A stretch of 64,000 nt of DNA from Pedobacter sp. AJM. Its GTDB lineage: Bacteria > Bacteroidota > Bacteroidia > Sphingobacteriales > Sphingobacteriaceae. The translations under genes were made by a program, and so were the position numbers. The notes beneath the pieces are model-generated. The model searched no databases, was not told the origin of the DNA, and saw nothing but the letters and a program-made list of their open reading frames with translations. The DNA lies in contig NZ_NHOT01000004.1 of the NCBI RefSeq assembly GCF_002197755.1, positions 62,001 to 126,000 of the forward strand. Reading direction: 5' to 3'. Position 1 is the first letter of the stretch. Every line of letters starts with the position of its first letter. Below, one piece after another: positions 35,357 through 43,234 of the stretch.

Positions 35357-36646
35357 TTATTTTCTGTCTTTCAATTCAACAAATTCTCTATCGGTTTCAC
35401 CAACGTAAATCTGACGTGGACGACCAATTGGCTCTTTGTTTTCATGCATTTCTTTCCATTGTGCAATCCATCCAGGTAAACGGCCTAAGGCAAATAATAC
35501 CGTAAACATTTCAGAAGGGAAACCTAACGCACGGTAAATAATACCTGAATAGAAATCTACATTCGGATAAAGTTTTCTATCAATAAAGTATTGATCAGTT
35601 AAAGCAGCTTCTTCCAGCTTCTTCGCAATCTCTAAAATTGGATCATCAATCCCCAGGTTTTCTAGAATATCATCACAGGCTTTTTTAATAATTTTAGCAC
35701 GCGGGTCAAAGTTCTTATAAACCCGGTGTCCGAATCCCATCATGCGGAAAGGATCGTTTTTATCTTTTGCTTTGTTAATCCATTTTTCTGTATCTCCACC
35801 GTCAGCTTTAATTAACTCCAACATGTCAATAACAGCTTGGTTTGCGCCACCGTGAAGCGGACCCCAAAGTGCAGCAATACCTGCAGCAATAGATGCATAT
35901 AAATTACAATCAGAAGAACCTACAATCCGAACAGTTGATGCAGAACAATTCTGCTCATGATCAGCATGTAAAATCAGCAATTTATTCATGGCATTTACCA
36001 CAATCGGATTTACATCATAATCTTCTGTACGTTGTCCGAAAGTCATCCAAAGAAAATTGGTTACATAATCATATTTATTTTTCGGATAAATCAGCGGGTG
36101 ACCCAACGATTTTTTATAAACAAACGAAACTATCGTCGGAAATTTAGCTAAAAGCTTAATGATGGTCAGGTTTTGCTCTTCTGCAGTCTGATTTGGCTTT
36201 AAACATTCCGGATAAAAAGTTGATAACGAGAATATTAATGAGCCCAGCTGCCCCATCGGATGAGATCGTGATGGATATCCGTCAAAAAATTTCTTCATAT
36301 CCTCATGGATGAGGGTATGCCTGTTAATTTCAGCCTGAAAATCTTCTACCTGTGTTTGTGTTGGAAGATCTCCGTATATGATCAAATAAATTACTTCTAA
36401 GAAACTGGATTTTGCGGCAAGCTCTTCAATTGAATAGCCCCTGTATTTAAGAATACCTTTTTCACCGTCTAAAAATGTGATTTTACTTTTAGTTGAACCT
36501 GTATTTTTAAAACCAGTATCTAAGGTTACAAAACCAGAAAGATCCCTTAATTTTGAAATATCTATGGCTTTTTCATCTTCAGTTCCTGTAATTACTGGCA
36601 ATTCTAACGTCTTACCATCAACTTTAATCTCTGCAATATCTGACAT
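35357..36646 (-). CDS. gltA: Citrate synthase (type II)
   Basis: Condenses oxaloacetate with acetyl-CoA to begin the TCA cycle. 429 residues, the usual length of the hexameric Gram-negative type. It shows LDGEKGILKYRGYSIEELA, the catalytic His regions LILHADHEQNCSASTVR and LWGPLHGGANQAV, the GFGHRVYKNFDPRA motif and catalytic Asp in NVDFYSGIIYRALG. The terminus GRPRQIYVGETDREFV is canonical. It is transcribed alone. Confidence 0.97.
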   Translation of the reverse strand: MSDIAEIKVDGKTLELPVITGTEDEKAIDISKLRDLSGFVTLDTGFKNTGSTKSKITFLDGEKGILKYRGYSIEELAAKSSFLEVIYLIIYGDLPTQTQVEDFQAEINRHTLIHEDMKKFFDGYPSRSHPMGQLGSLIFSLSTFYPECLKPNQTAEEQNLTIIKLLAKFPTIVSFVYKKSLGHPLIYPKNKYDYVTNFLWMTFGQRTEDYDVNPIVVNAMNKLLILHADHEQNCSASTVRIVGSSDCNLYASIAAGIAALWGPLHGGANQAVIDMLELIKADGGDTEKWINKAKDKNDPFRMMGFGHRVYKNFDPRAKIIKKACDDILENLGIDDPILEIAKKLEEAALTDQYFIDRKLYPNVDFYSGIIYRALGFPSEMFTVLFALGRLPGWIAQWKEMHENKEPIGRPRQIYVGETDREFVELKDRK

Positions 36647-36780
36647 ATTATTGTATTGTGTTTATAGCTTTCTAAATTATATAAAATTAATATACGTGCA
36701 TAACAAATCTGTTAAATTAATATGAACAATTAGTCAGAAAGACGTAACAATCATGCTTAATTTAATATAAAACCGATTTT

Positions 36781-37311
36781 CTAATTTGCTTTTAATTCTT
36801 CTGTAACCCTACCACATTCCAGCATTTCATTTCCATAATATGGGTTTCTGATTTCCTTTTCCGTAGATAGCCAATCGCCGCCATCTCCTTTATTAGCCAT
36901 AGGGCAGTGTTGAACAAAAATTGTTCCTTTTTCTATTTCTGCACTTTTCATCAATGCAATCAGGTCAGAACTTAAAATGGTAAAACCTTTCCGCTGATCA
37001 ATAAGATTTCCACTGCCTGCTATTTTACCGGCAACCTCAGCTGTAGGTTCACATCCTTCAAAATCAGCCAGGCTCTTCTGTAAATCTGCGGCATTTTTTT
37101 GAGTAAGCTTCTCATCTGATTTAACCAGGGCATTTTTTAGATTCACATACTTGATCAGGATATCTTCTTTCTTTTTATCTTTAATAGAAACCTGGTTATT
37201 TTTACTCAATGTATCTGATTGTATAGAATCAGTTCTACCTGCCGACTTTTTTTCTGATTGGTTGCAAGCAATAAAAGTGAAGAGTATGGCAAGTCCGAAT
37301 ATTTGTTTCAT
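36781..37311 (-). CDS. DUF3347-containing lipoprotein
   Basis: From the ATG at 37311 the product is 176 residues with a lipoprotein signal peptide (lipobox FTFIAC, C16). It then has a Ser/Lys-rich linker and a DUF3347 domain (about 55-170) with FVQHCPMANKGDGGDWLSTEKEIRNPYYGNEMLECG. The HCPMA...W.S....I.NPYYG..M..CG pattern, with Cys/His/Met residues, occurs in the C-terminal parts of some CusB-type metal efflux subunits and suggests copper binding. An upstream ATG (37374) lies over the terminator of the next gene and is rejected. No metal-resistance genes lie nearby. Confidence 0.8.
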   Translation of the reverse strand: MKQIFGLAILFTFIACNQSEKKSAGRTDSIQSDTLSKNNQVSIKDKKKEDILIKYVNLKNALVKSDEKLTQKNAADLQKSLADFEGCEPTAEVAGKIAGSGNLIDQRKGFTILSSDLIALMKSAEIEKGTIFVQHCPMANKGDGGDWLSTEKEIRNPYYGNEMLECGRVTEELKAN

Positions 37312-37360
37312 GGTATTTGGTTTTGGGTTCAAAATAGGTAATTTAATATTAAATAAACGA

Positions 37361-37387
37361 AAAAAGCCCCGCAAATTGCGAGGCTTT
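37361..37387 (-). terminator. Terminator after the first outer-membrane barrel gene
   Basis: AAAGCC-C-CGCA (37363-37373) pairs with TGCG-A-GGCTTT (37377-37387) with one mismatch and a 3-base loop. An A-run on the plus strand gives the T-tract on the minus strand. Confidence 0.75.
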
Positions 37388-37407
37388 CAAATTATATGAT
37401 GTTTTAA

Positions 37408-37956
37408 TTATAATTTGAAATTATAAGCCAGTCTTAAAGCATACTGACCTGTTTTTCTGAAATAGGTTGTTGAAGCGCTGTCATTCACATAACCTTCATA
37501 CCTGATGCCGGCATCAAAACCGCCAAATTCATAGCCTAAACCACCAGAGTAGATAAAGTTTGTTTTAGCACCATCCTGGATAGCGAAACCTGCACCAGCT
37601 TCAGTAGCCAGATACATTCTTTTAATAGGAAATACTTTTACACCGCCTTTTGCCGGAATGAAATCAGCATCTACCGCATTGTCTTTTGCAACCAATTTGG
37701 TGTAACCACCTGATGCAGTAACTGCCACGTAAGGAGATAAGTCCCATTGTAATTTCAGATCTGCTCCATATGCATAATCCATTGGCGATTTATCGCGAAA
37801 AACACCGCCATTAACACCTACACCCACTTTGAAGGCCATACCCTTCGGAGCCGGATTTGGATCAGGTTCTGTCATTGTTTGGGCACTTAAGCTTGTTGAA
37901 GCAAAAATTGCAACAGCTGTTGCTGCTGTTGCGAAGATTTTAGTAATCGTTTTCAT
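37408..37956 (-). CDS. Outer membrane beta-barrel protein (first of a tandem pair)
   Basis: 182 residues with a signal peptide ending SLSAQ (about 1-26), then alternating amphipathic strands (GMAFKVGVGVNGGVF, YVAVTASGGYTKLV, GGFDAGIRYEGYV) and a final LRLAYNFKL ending in an aromatic/hydrophobic pattern like an OMP C-terminal strand. It is similar throughout to the neighbour at 38108-38629, so the two arose by duplication. Probably a small 8-strand porin-like or structural barrel. The role is unknown. Confidence 0.82.
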   Translation of the reverse strand: MKTITKIFATAATAVAIFASTSLSAQTMTEPDPNPAPKGMAFKVGVGVNGGVFRDKSPMDYAYGADLKLQWDLSPYVAVTASGGYTKLVAKDNAVDADFIPAKGGVKVFPIKRMYLATEAGAGFAIQDGAKTNFIYSGGLGYEFGGFDAGIRYEGYVNDSASTTYFRKTGQYALRLAYNFKL

Positions 37957-38057
37957 ATCAGATAAATTTAAGTTATTAATAAGGTTTTGATAGATATACG
38001 TAAAATAATTTCATCCAGATTTATTTATTTTCATTTTTTTCAGAAATGATGATAAAT

Positions 38058-38087
38058 AAAAAAAGCCCTGGCTGTTGCCGGGGCTTT
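38058..38087 (-). terminator. Terminator after the second outer-membrane barrel gene
   Basis: AAAGCCC-T-GGC (38062-38072) pairs with GCC-G-GGGCTTT (38077-38087) around a TGTT loop, with an A-rich flank that becomes T's on the minus strand. It separates the two paralogues into individual transcripts. Confidence 0.8.
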
Positions 38088-38107
38088 CTGTAATGAATTA
38101 TATGATC

Positions 38108-38629
38108 TTACAAATTAAATCCATAAGCTAAACGTAAGCCAAAGAAACCAATGCTACCACCGTCTCTTGATAAACCTTCATATTTAACGCCTAAATCTAA
38201 ACCATTACTCCAAGCATAACCTACAGCTGGAGAATATACGAATGAGGTCTTGCTTCCAGAATTAGTACCAAAACCAGCACCCAGTTCTGCTAAACCGTAA
38301 ACACCTGCCCCAGAATCATTAAAAAAGTACTTTGCACCAACTTTTACAGGGATATAACCAAAATCCGGACCATCAACAGTTGCATTACCTACTTTGAAGT
38401 CTTTAGCAAACATGCGAGTATAACCAGCAGTAACAGGAATTGATAATTGCTTATCAACATCGAACTGATAACGAACATCCACCCCACCAACAAAATTATA
38501 AGCATCATTTGTTGGGATACCTGCAGTTAGTCCTATTCCTAATTTTTGTGATTGTGCATTTGCATTAGTCGAGAAAAATAATGCCACTACAGCTGCTGAA
38601 GTAGCAATAATTTTAGTAAATGTTTTCAT
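38108..38629 (-). CDS. Outer membrane beta-barrel protein (second of a tandem pair)
   Basis: 173 residues, signal peptide ending NANAQ (about 1-26), followed by strands such as LGIGLTAGIPTNDAYNFVGGVDVRYQFD, PVTAGYTRMFAKDF and GVYGLAELGAGFGTNSGSKTS. The end is GFFGLRLAYGFNL. It shares the signal peptide pattern, YTR/KMFAKD-type segment, AELGAGF and SFVYSPAVGY blocks with its neighbour. Each copy has its own terminator, which suggests independent regulation. Confidence 0.82.
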   Translation of the reverse strand: MKTFTKIIATSAAVVALFFSTNANAQSQKLGIGLTAGIPTNDAYNFVGGVDVRYQFDVDKQLSIPVTAGYTRMFAKDFKVGNATVDGPDFGYIPVKVGAKYFFNDSGAGVYGLAELGAGFGTNSGSKTSFVYSPAVGYAWSNGLDLGVKYEGLSRDGGSIGFFGLRLAYGFNL

Positions 38630-38745
38630 GAAATATTATTTTTAAGTTAAATAAATATATCATCATAGTTACAAAACCTATGCCAAAAGCAATGTCAAAA
38701 CAACTTTTAGGAATTTAAAGACCAAACATCCTTATTTTAAGATAT

Positions 38746-39672
38746 TTATACTTTTGAGTAGATTTTATCCGTAATTTGCTGTGTGAGCGCCTGGGCAGGA
38801 AAAGATGCATCAAGCCAGTGAATGTTCACCTGATCCTTCTCCATCTTTCTGAAAAAAGTATTTTGCCTCTTGGCATATTGGCAAATGGCTATGCCAAGTG
38901 CAGACTTTAATTCCTGATAGTTGAGCAGTCCATCCAGATAATTGGTTATAAATTTATATTCTAAACCGTAAAAGACTAAAATATCTTTCGGAACACCACC
39001 GGCTATTAACGACTCCACTTCTTCTATCATCCCATTTTCAAGCCGTTGATCCAGACGCGATAAAATCTTTGCCCTGGTAATTTCGATTTGATTCTTTAAA
39101 CCAAAAATAACGGGCCTAATTTCAGGTGTTATCTTCTCTTTAATATCATGGTTTTTTAAGTAAGCTGCAATTTCTATTGCCCTGATCAATCTCTTTCTGG
39201 AGGATCGGTCTGCATGAGCGGTATGTGCTTCCGGATAATTGCTTAACAGCTCCACCAGTTGATCCTTTTCAAAAGATAACAATTCACTTCTTAAGGCATC
39301 ATTTATGGGGATAGCAGTATATGGCTGATTTTGCAGCAAGCTATGGATATACATTCCGGTTCCACCACATAGAATTGGCCATTTGTTTTTTGATTTGATC
39401 GTTTCAAATGCATGATAAAAATCATTTTTGAATGCATCTACATGATAACGTTCGCCAGGATCCAGGATATCAATCAAGTGATGCGGAATAATTTTATTGT
39501 TAATTTTATATTCATGGAGATCCTTTCCGGTTCCAATATTCATTTTTCTGAAAACCTGGCGACTATCTGCACTGATCACCTCGCCGTTTAACTGACCGGC
39601 TACCTGTACGGCGAGCCTGGTTTTTCCTGATGCCGTTGCACCCAGAATAATGATTAAATTATAATCTGCCAT
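38746..39672 (-). CDS. miaA: tRNA dimethylallyltransferase
   Basis: Adds the dimethylallyl group to A37 of tRNAs reading UNN codons. The 308-residue protein has the P-loop GATASGKT (11-18), the SADSRQVFRKMNIGTGK segment, HHLIDILDPGERYHVDAF, CGGTGMYIHSLL, SRKRLIRAIEI and FYGLEYKFI. Its start lies 1 base after the stop of the nuclease-like gene, so it is the last gene of a four-gene unit running from 42031 down. Confidence 0.95.
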   Translation of the reverse strand: MADYNLIIILGATASGKTRLAVQVAGQLNGEVISADSRQVFRKMNIGTGKDLHEYKINNKIIPHHLIDILDPGERYHVDAFKNDFYHAFETIKSKNKWPILCGGTGMYIHSLLQNQPYTAIPINDALRSELLSFEKDQLVELLSNYPEAHTAHADRSSRKRLIRAIEIAAYLKNHDIKEKITPEIRPVIFGLKNQIEITRAKILSRLDQRLENGMIEEVESLIAGGVPKDILVFYGLEYKFITNYLDGLLNYQELKSALGIAICQYAKRQNTFFRKMEKDQVNIHWLDASFPAQALTQQITDKIYSKV

Positions 39673-39673
39673 T

Positions 39674-40507
39674 TTAAAACTCCAGGATAAATTTATAACT
39701 ACCCGTATTAAAAACCAAAGGATGAAATGAAACAGACACCTGGTCCTTCCTGAGTTTCCGGTTCAGGTGTTCATCCAATAGAAATTCCTGAGGTTCAAGT
39801 AAACCAGTTGGTTTAAAACCAAGTGTTGCATAAGCCTCACCCGCTGACCAGTCTCTGTCGGCATACGTCATTAAATCATTGGGCTTTTGAATAGCATGAA
39901 AATGCGAGATCAGCTTACTTAAGCCACCTGTAACTGTATAACCCGCTTTTACGGCAAACCTGATTAACTCCGCTGACTGATAATTTTCGGTGTGGTTCAT
40001 TCTCCGCAGTGCCGAAAAAGTAGCTACTGCAACCAGGTGTTCCCCTTCAAATAAGCCCAGCTTATACCGGCTGCTCACTGCGCCCTGCAAATGATTTTCA
40101 TTGATAAAATGATCAGCAATTGGCTTTGCAATTTTATTCACCTTTGTTTTTCTGCCATGAATCCGTTCATTTAGCCCAAGCAATGATTTTATTCTGGCCA
40201 ATACCTGTGCTGGCCGGCTTACCCAGATATCTTCCCAAAGGTGGATGAGTTTCATTCCGGAATTATTGTATTTTTCCTGCAATTGAATAAGGTCAGCAGG
40301 CCGAAAATGATTCTTAAGATTGATTAGATGAATGGCAATGTGATTTTCGCTGAATAAAATTAAGCTGAAATTATCTTCAACAAAAAAATGGCATTTCAAT
40401 CCCGAATCCTCTAATCTGGATTTCAGTTGATCATGCCATTCGATGTTATTTTTAGATGAAAGGTGATTCAAAGATGCTATTTTATGCAACAATAATGCTG
40501 TCAGCAA
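39674..40507 (-). CDS. Vsr/homing-endonuclease-like protein with C-terminal GNAT-like domain
   Basis: 277 residues, start uncertain: only TTG codons (40507 and a few downstream) are available, and 40507 overlaps a TAAATTTG box. The N-terminal half aligns by eye with the Vsr-like (EDxHD) nuclease part of phage homing endonucleases: SLILFSENHIAIHLINLKNHF followed by GMKLIHLWEDIWVSRPAQVL and KSLLGLNERIHGRKTKV. The acidic and GLYWH residues expected there are replaced. The C-terminal half (about 125-260) matches the companion domain, IADHFINENHLQGAVSSRYKLGL, AELIRFAVKAGYTVTGGLSKL, MTYADRDWSAGEAYATLGF. I infer a domesticated phage-type protein. No activity can be claimed. Confidence 0.6.
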   Translation of the reverse strand: MLTALLLHKIASLNHLSSKNNIEWHDQLKSRLEDSGLKCHFFVEDNFSLILFSENHIAIHLINLKNHFRPADLIQLQEKYNNSGMKLIHLWEDIWVSRPAQVLARIKSLLGLNERIHGRKTKVNKIAKPIADHFINENHLQGAVSSRYKLGLFEGEHLVAVATFSALRRMNHTENYQSAELIRFAVKAGYTVTGGLSKLISHFHAIQKPNDLMTYADRDWSAGEAYATLGFKPTGLLEPQEFLLDEHLNRKLRKDQVSVSFHPLVFNTGSYKFILEF

Positions 40508-40524
40508 ATTTAGCTATCAAATCA

Positions 40525-40887
40525 TTAAATCCACTCTTTTTCTTTAAAGTTCGTATGAATAATTTCAATAAAGTTTTGTACCTCACTTAATTTATGATCG
40601 TCTAAAGCAGTAATTTGAAATCCCGTTTTATGATCATCGAACTGGTGCAAGCCAGATATATCAGCCGTAAATTCTGCTGTATTCAGCTTCACTTCAACTT
40701 GATCTCCATTAATATAAATGCCTATAAAGAAACGTTCTGTAATTTTTCCTTCAGAAGTTTCGATATTTTTTTCGCTGTAGAGGTCATATCCGGTTTCAGA
40801 ATTTTCATGAACGGTATAACCGCGTGTGGCATAAGGTTGTACTCCGGCCCTAATGGTTTGAAAAATTTCTATAAGGTCTGTTTTCAT
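40525..40887 (-). CDS. Unknown 120-residue protein
   Basis: I do not recognise this protein. It starts MKTDLIEIFQTIRAGVQPYA, has no signal peptide or helix for the membrane, and alternates strands and acidic loops (ERFFIGIYINGDQVEVKLNT) with a final helix (LSEVQNFIEIIHTNF). It lies 17 bases before the nuclease-like gene and 49 bases after the MBL-fold gene, all on the minus strand, so it probably belongs to that operon. A cytoplasmic role is likely. Confidence 0.6.
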   Translation of the reverse strand: MKTDLIEIFQTIRAGVQPYATRGYTVHENSETGYDLYSEKNIETSEGKITERFFIGIYINGDQVEVKLNTAEFTADISGLHQFDDHKTGFQITALDDHKLSEVQNFIEIIHTNFKEKEWI

Positions 40888-40936
40888 AATTTAGCTGCGT
40901 TTAAAATTAAACACAGTGTGAGCATTATTGTTTAAT

Positions 40937-42031
40937 TTATTCTTCCTGCCACCAATTTGTATCAGGCAGATAGCTATTTAACCGGATGGTTTCACCCAGC
41001 CTCGGTGTCACCAAACGCAATCCATTTTCCTTTGCGGCCTTTACCACCCTATTTATCGGATCGTTCCAGGGATGCATGGACAAACTAAATTTGCCCCAAT
41101 GCACCGGTAATAAAACTTTAGCCTGAAGATCAATTGCAGCTTTCACCGTTTCTTCCGGAAACATATGAATATATGGCCAATAGGCGTCATATTGCCCGCA
41201 TTCTAAAATCGCCAGGTCAAACGGACCATGCGCTTTACCTATTTCAGTAAAATGGGTATCGTATCCGGAATCTCCACCAAGGAACAGTTTTGATTGGGAG
41301 GTTTCCAATACAAATGCAGACCACAGGGTTTGATTTCGTTTAAACTTCCTTCCTGTAAAATGCCTGGCAGGCACTGCTGTAAACTTTAGGTCTTCAGCTA
41401 ATGAAACCATTTCATGCCAGCAAAGTTCATGGATTTGATCAGCAGATACCCCCCATCTTTGTAAATGCGAACCCACACCAATGGAAGTGACGATTTTTTT
41501 AACATGGGGTATAAGGGTTGAGATTGTTTGAAAATCCATATGATCATAATGATCATGCGTGATGAGCAGGACATCAATATTTTTAAATTGCGCGGCCTCC
41601 ACAAAATCTGTTCCCGGGAAAGCCTTACTTCCTATAAATGAAAAAGGTGAGGGTACTTTACTAAATACAGGATCGACCAAAATGCGGAGATCATTTATTT
41701 TAATCAGGTAAGATGAATGTCCAAACCAGATCACTTCCGGCAAATGTTGATCCGGTACAGCATCTATATCAGGCTTAACAGATTTTAATGCTTTAACTGG
41801 AATCTTATTGGGATGATTTTCAAAGAAAAATGCTTTCATTATGGTAAAGAAACTAATCCCTTCCGGCTGCATGGGGGTAACAGATAAGTTTTGTAAGGCA
41901 CCATTGCGGTAATTCGGTAAATGACGAATTTTATCTAGCCTTAAACCACTGGGTAAACTTCCGAAAACAGGTAGATTGATAACAATTAAAACCAATATGG
42001 CAATGGCTACAATAATATAAAGGATGATCAT
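40937..42031 (-). CDS. Membrane-anchored MBL-fold metallohydrolase (UlaG / NAPE-PLD-like)
   Basis: 364 residues. An N-terminal hydrophobic helix (about 1-20, IVAIAILVLIVINL) anchors it, and a metallo-beta-lactamase fold follows with IWFGHSSYLIKI and the metal motif H159-D-H161-Y-D163-H164 (THDHYDHMD), then PARHF, GGDSGYDTHF and LPVHWGKFSL. The arrangement resembles N-acylphosphatidylethanolamine phospholipase D and UlaG-like lactonases. The substrate is unknown. It diverges weakly from, and is separate from, the AraC gene upstream, which reads in the same direction. Confidence 0.88.
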   Translation of the reverse strand: MIILYIIVAIAILVLIVINLPVFGSLPSGLRLDKIRHLPNYRNGALQNLSVTPMQPEGISFFTIMKAFFFENHPNKIPVKALKSVKPDIDAVPDQHLPEVIWFGHSSYLIKINDLRILVDPVFSKVPSPFSFIGSKAFPGTDFVEAAQFKNIDVLLITHDHYDHMDFQTISTLIPHVKKIVTSIGVGSHLQRWGVSADQIHELCWHEMVSLAEDLKFTAVPARHFTGRKFKRNQTLWSAFVLETSQSKLFLGGDSGYDTHFTEIGKAHGPFDLAILECGQYDAYWPYIHMFPEETVKAAIDLQAKVLLPVHWGKFSLSMHPWNDPINRVVKAAKENGLRLVTPRLGETIRLNSYLPDTNWWQEE

Positions 42032-42130
42032 GTTCTATAATTAATCCGTAAATGTAGTTATTGCAGAAAGTATTATGTACAACAAGCTGATCGTTCAGTG
42101 CTTTTTCACTTTATTCTTACAAAAAACTAG

Positions 42131-43081
42131 TTATTCATCTATTTGGATCAGATTATTTTTATTCAGGCTTCCCGGCGAAATTCCATACTGTCTTTTAAAA
42201 GCCGTAATAAAATGTTGTGCATTTTTATATCCTACCAGAAAAGCAACCTCGTTTACTGTTTTCTTCTCCTGCAGGAGCAGGTGCTGTGCTTTTTCCATCC
42301 TTAATTTATAGAGATAACCAAAAACAGTATAGCCGGTCAGTATTTTAAAACCTTTCTTGAGTTTAAAATCATTAATCCCGGCCCGACGGGATAGCTCAAT
42401 CAATGAACCCGGACGCTGCAAATTATTTTCAACCAGCTGTTTGGCAAACATAATTTTCATCAGATCATCTTCCTTAATTGGTACAGCTGCAGGCTCTTTT
42501 TTCTGCAGGTAAAAAATAATCAATTCGAACATTCTGGATTCCAGAAAAATCCGCTCCACCCGTCCCTGGTATGAATAACTTTCTAAACGATTAAGCCACA
42601 AGCCTACTTCTGGGGTTAATAGATGTTGTTGAATCGTTTGATGATCTTTTAACTCCTGATTGGTAAGATTTTGAAAATAAGATGTTGTTAGCTGAACATA
42701 TACGTAACAAGCCTTTTTGACAGCACGAATTACCAGGGGTTCAAGCCGGCCTGATAAAACATAATACTGGTTTTTAGCTATGTTGAGTAAATAACCGGTA
42801 TTGGTGGACTTGTTAAAACTTATCTTGCCATCTATACAAAAAAGGAAGCCGATATGATGAGCTGAAGATTCATATAAAAAATCTTCAACGCCCTGATTGG
42901 CTATTTCAACCCTGCTGATGTGAACTCCGTCAAACCATTTTTCCTTTAATTTAATCTTATAATTATGGGTTTGAATTTGCTTCTCCATTTCTTCTATATC
43001 CTCCTTGATCTGGAAGTTATCCTTGTAAACCTGTTCATGGATGGTATGTTGTGATGCATACGCTGAGAGTTTAATTTTCAT
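42131..43081 (-). CDS. AraC-family transcriptional regulator (PchR-like) next to a heme/siderophore receptor
   Basis: 316 residues with an N-terminal sensor region (about 35-200) and two C-terminal helix-turn-helix motifs of AraC type (about 215-310, LIELSRRAGINDFKLKKGFK and VNEVAFLVGYKNAQHFITAFKRQYGISPG). The first, with INDFKLKKGFK, is typical of PchR/YbtA regulators that sense iron chelates. It diverges from a TonB receptor 153 bases away, which with HmuY it likely controls. The effector, perhaps heme or a siderophore, is inference. Confidence 0.85.
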   Translation of the reverse strand: MKIKLSAYASQHTIHEQVYKDNFQIKEDIEEMEKQIQTHNYKIKLKEKWFDGVHISRVEIANQGVEDFLYESSAHHIGFLFCIDGKISFNKSTNTGYLLNIAKNQYYVLSGRLEPLVIRAVKKACYVYVQLTTSYFQNLTNQELKDHQTIQQHLLTPEVGLWLNRLESYSYQGRVERIFLESRMFELIIFYLQKKEPAAVPIKEDDLMKIMFAKQLVENNLQRPGSLIELSRRAGINDFKLKKGFKILTGYTVFGYLYKLRMEKAQHLLLQEKKTVNEVAFLVGYKNAQHFITAFKRQYGISPGSLNKNNLIQIDE

Positions 43082-43234
43082 TTAGTTAAATTTTATAAAG
43101 GTTATCACAGGCATTAGTGTCTTTATCATATGCTGTTTTTAATCCGTATAACGGCATTAATTATCCGCCTGGCGTTATCTCCATTTTGTGATTATGTACA
43201 AATTTGCATAATTATTTATAATTAGTCTAAATAA

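Noticed and set aside
39674..40507. Active homing endonuclease or mobile intron
   Set aside because: No interrupted host gene, and the expected catalytic core residues are replaced.
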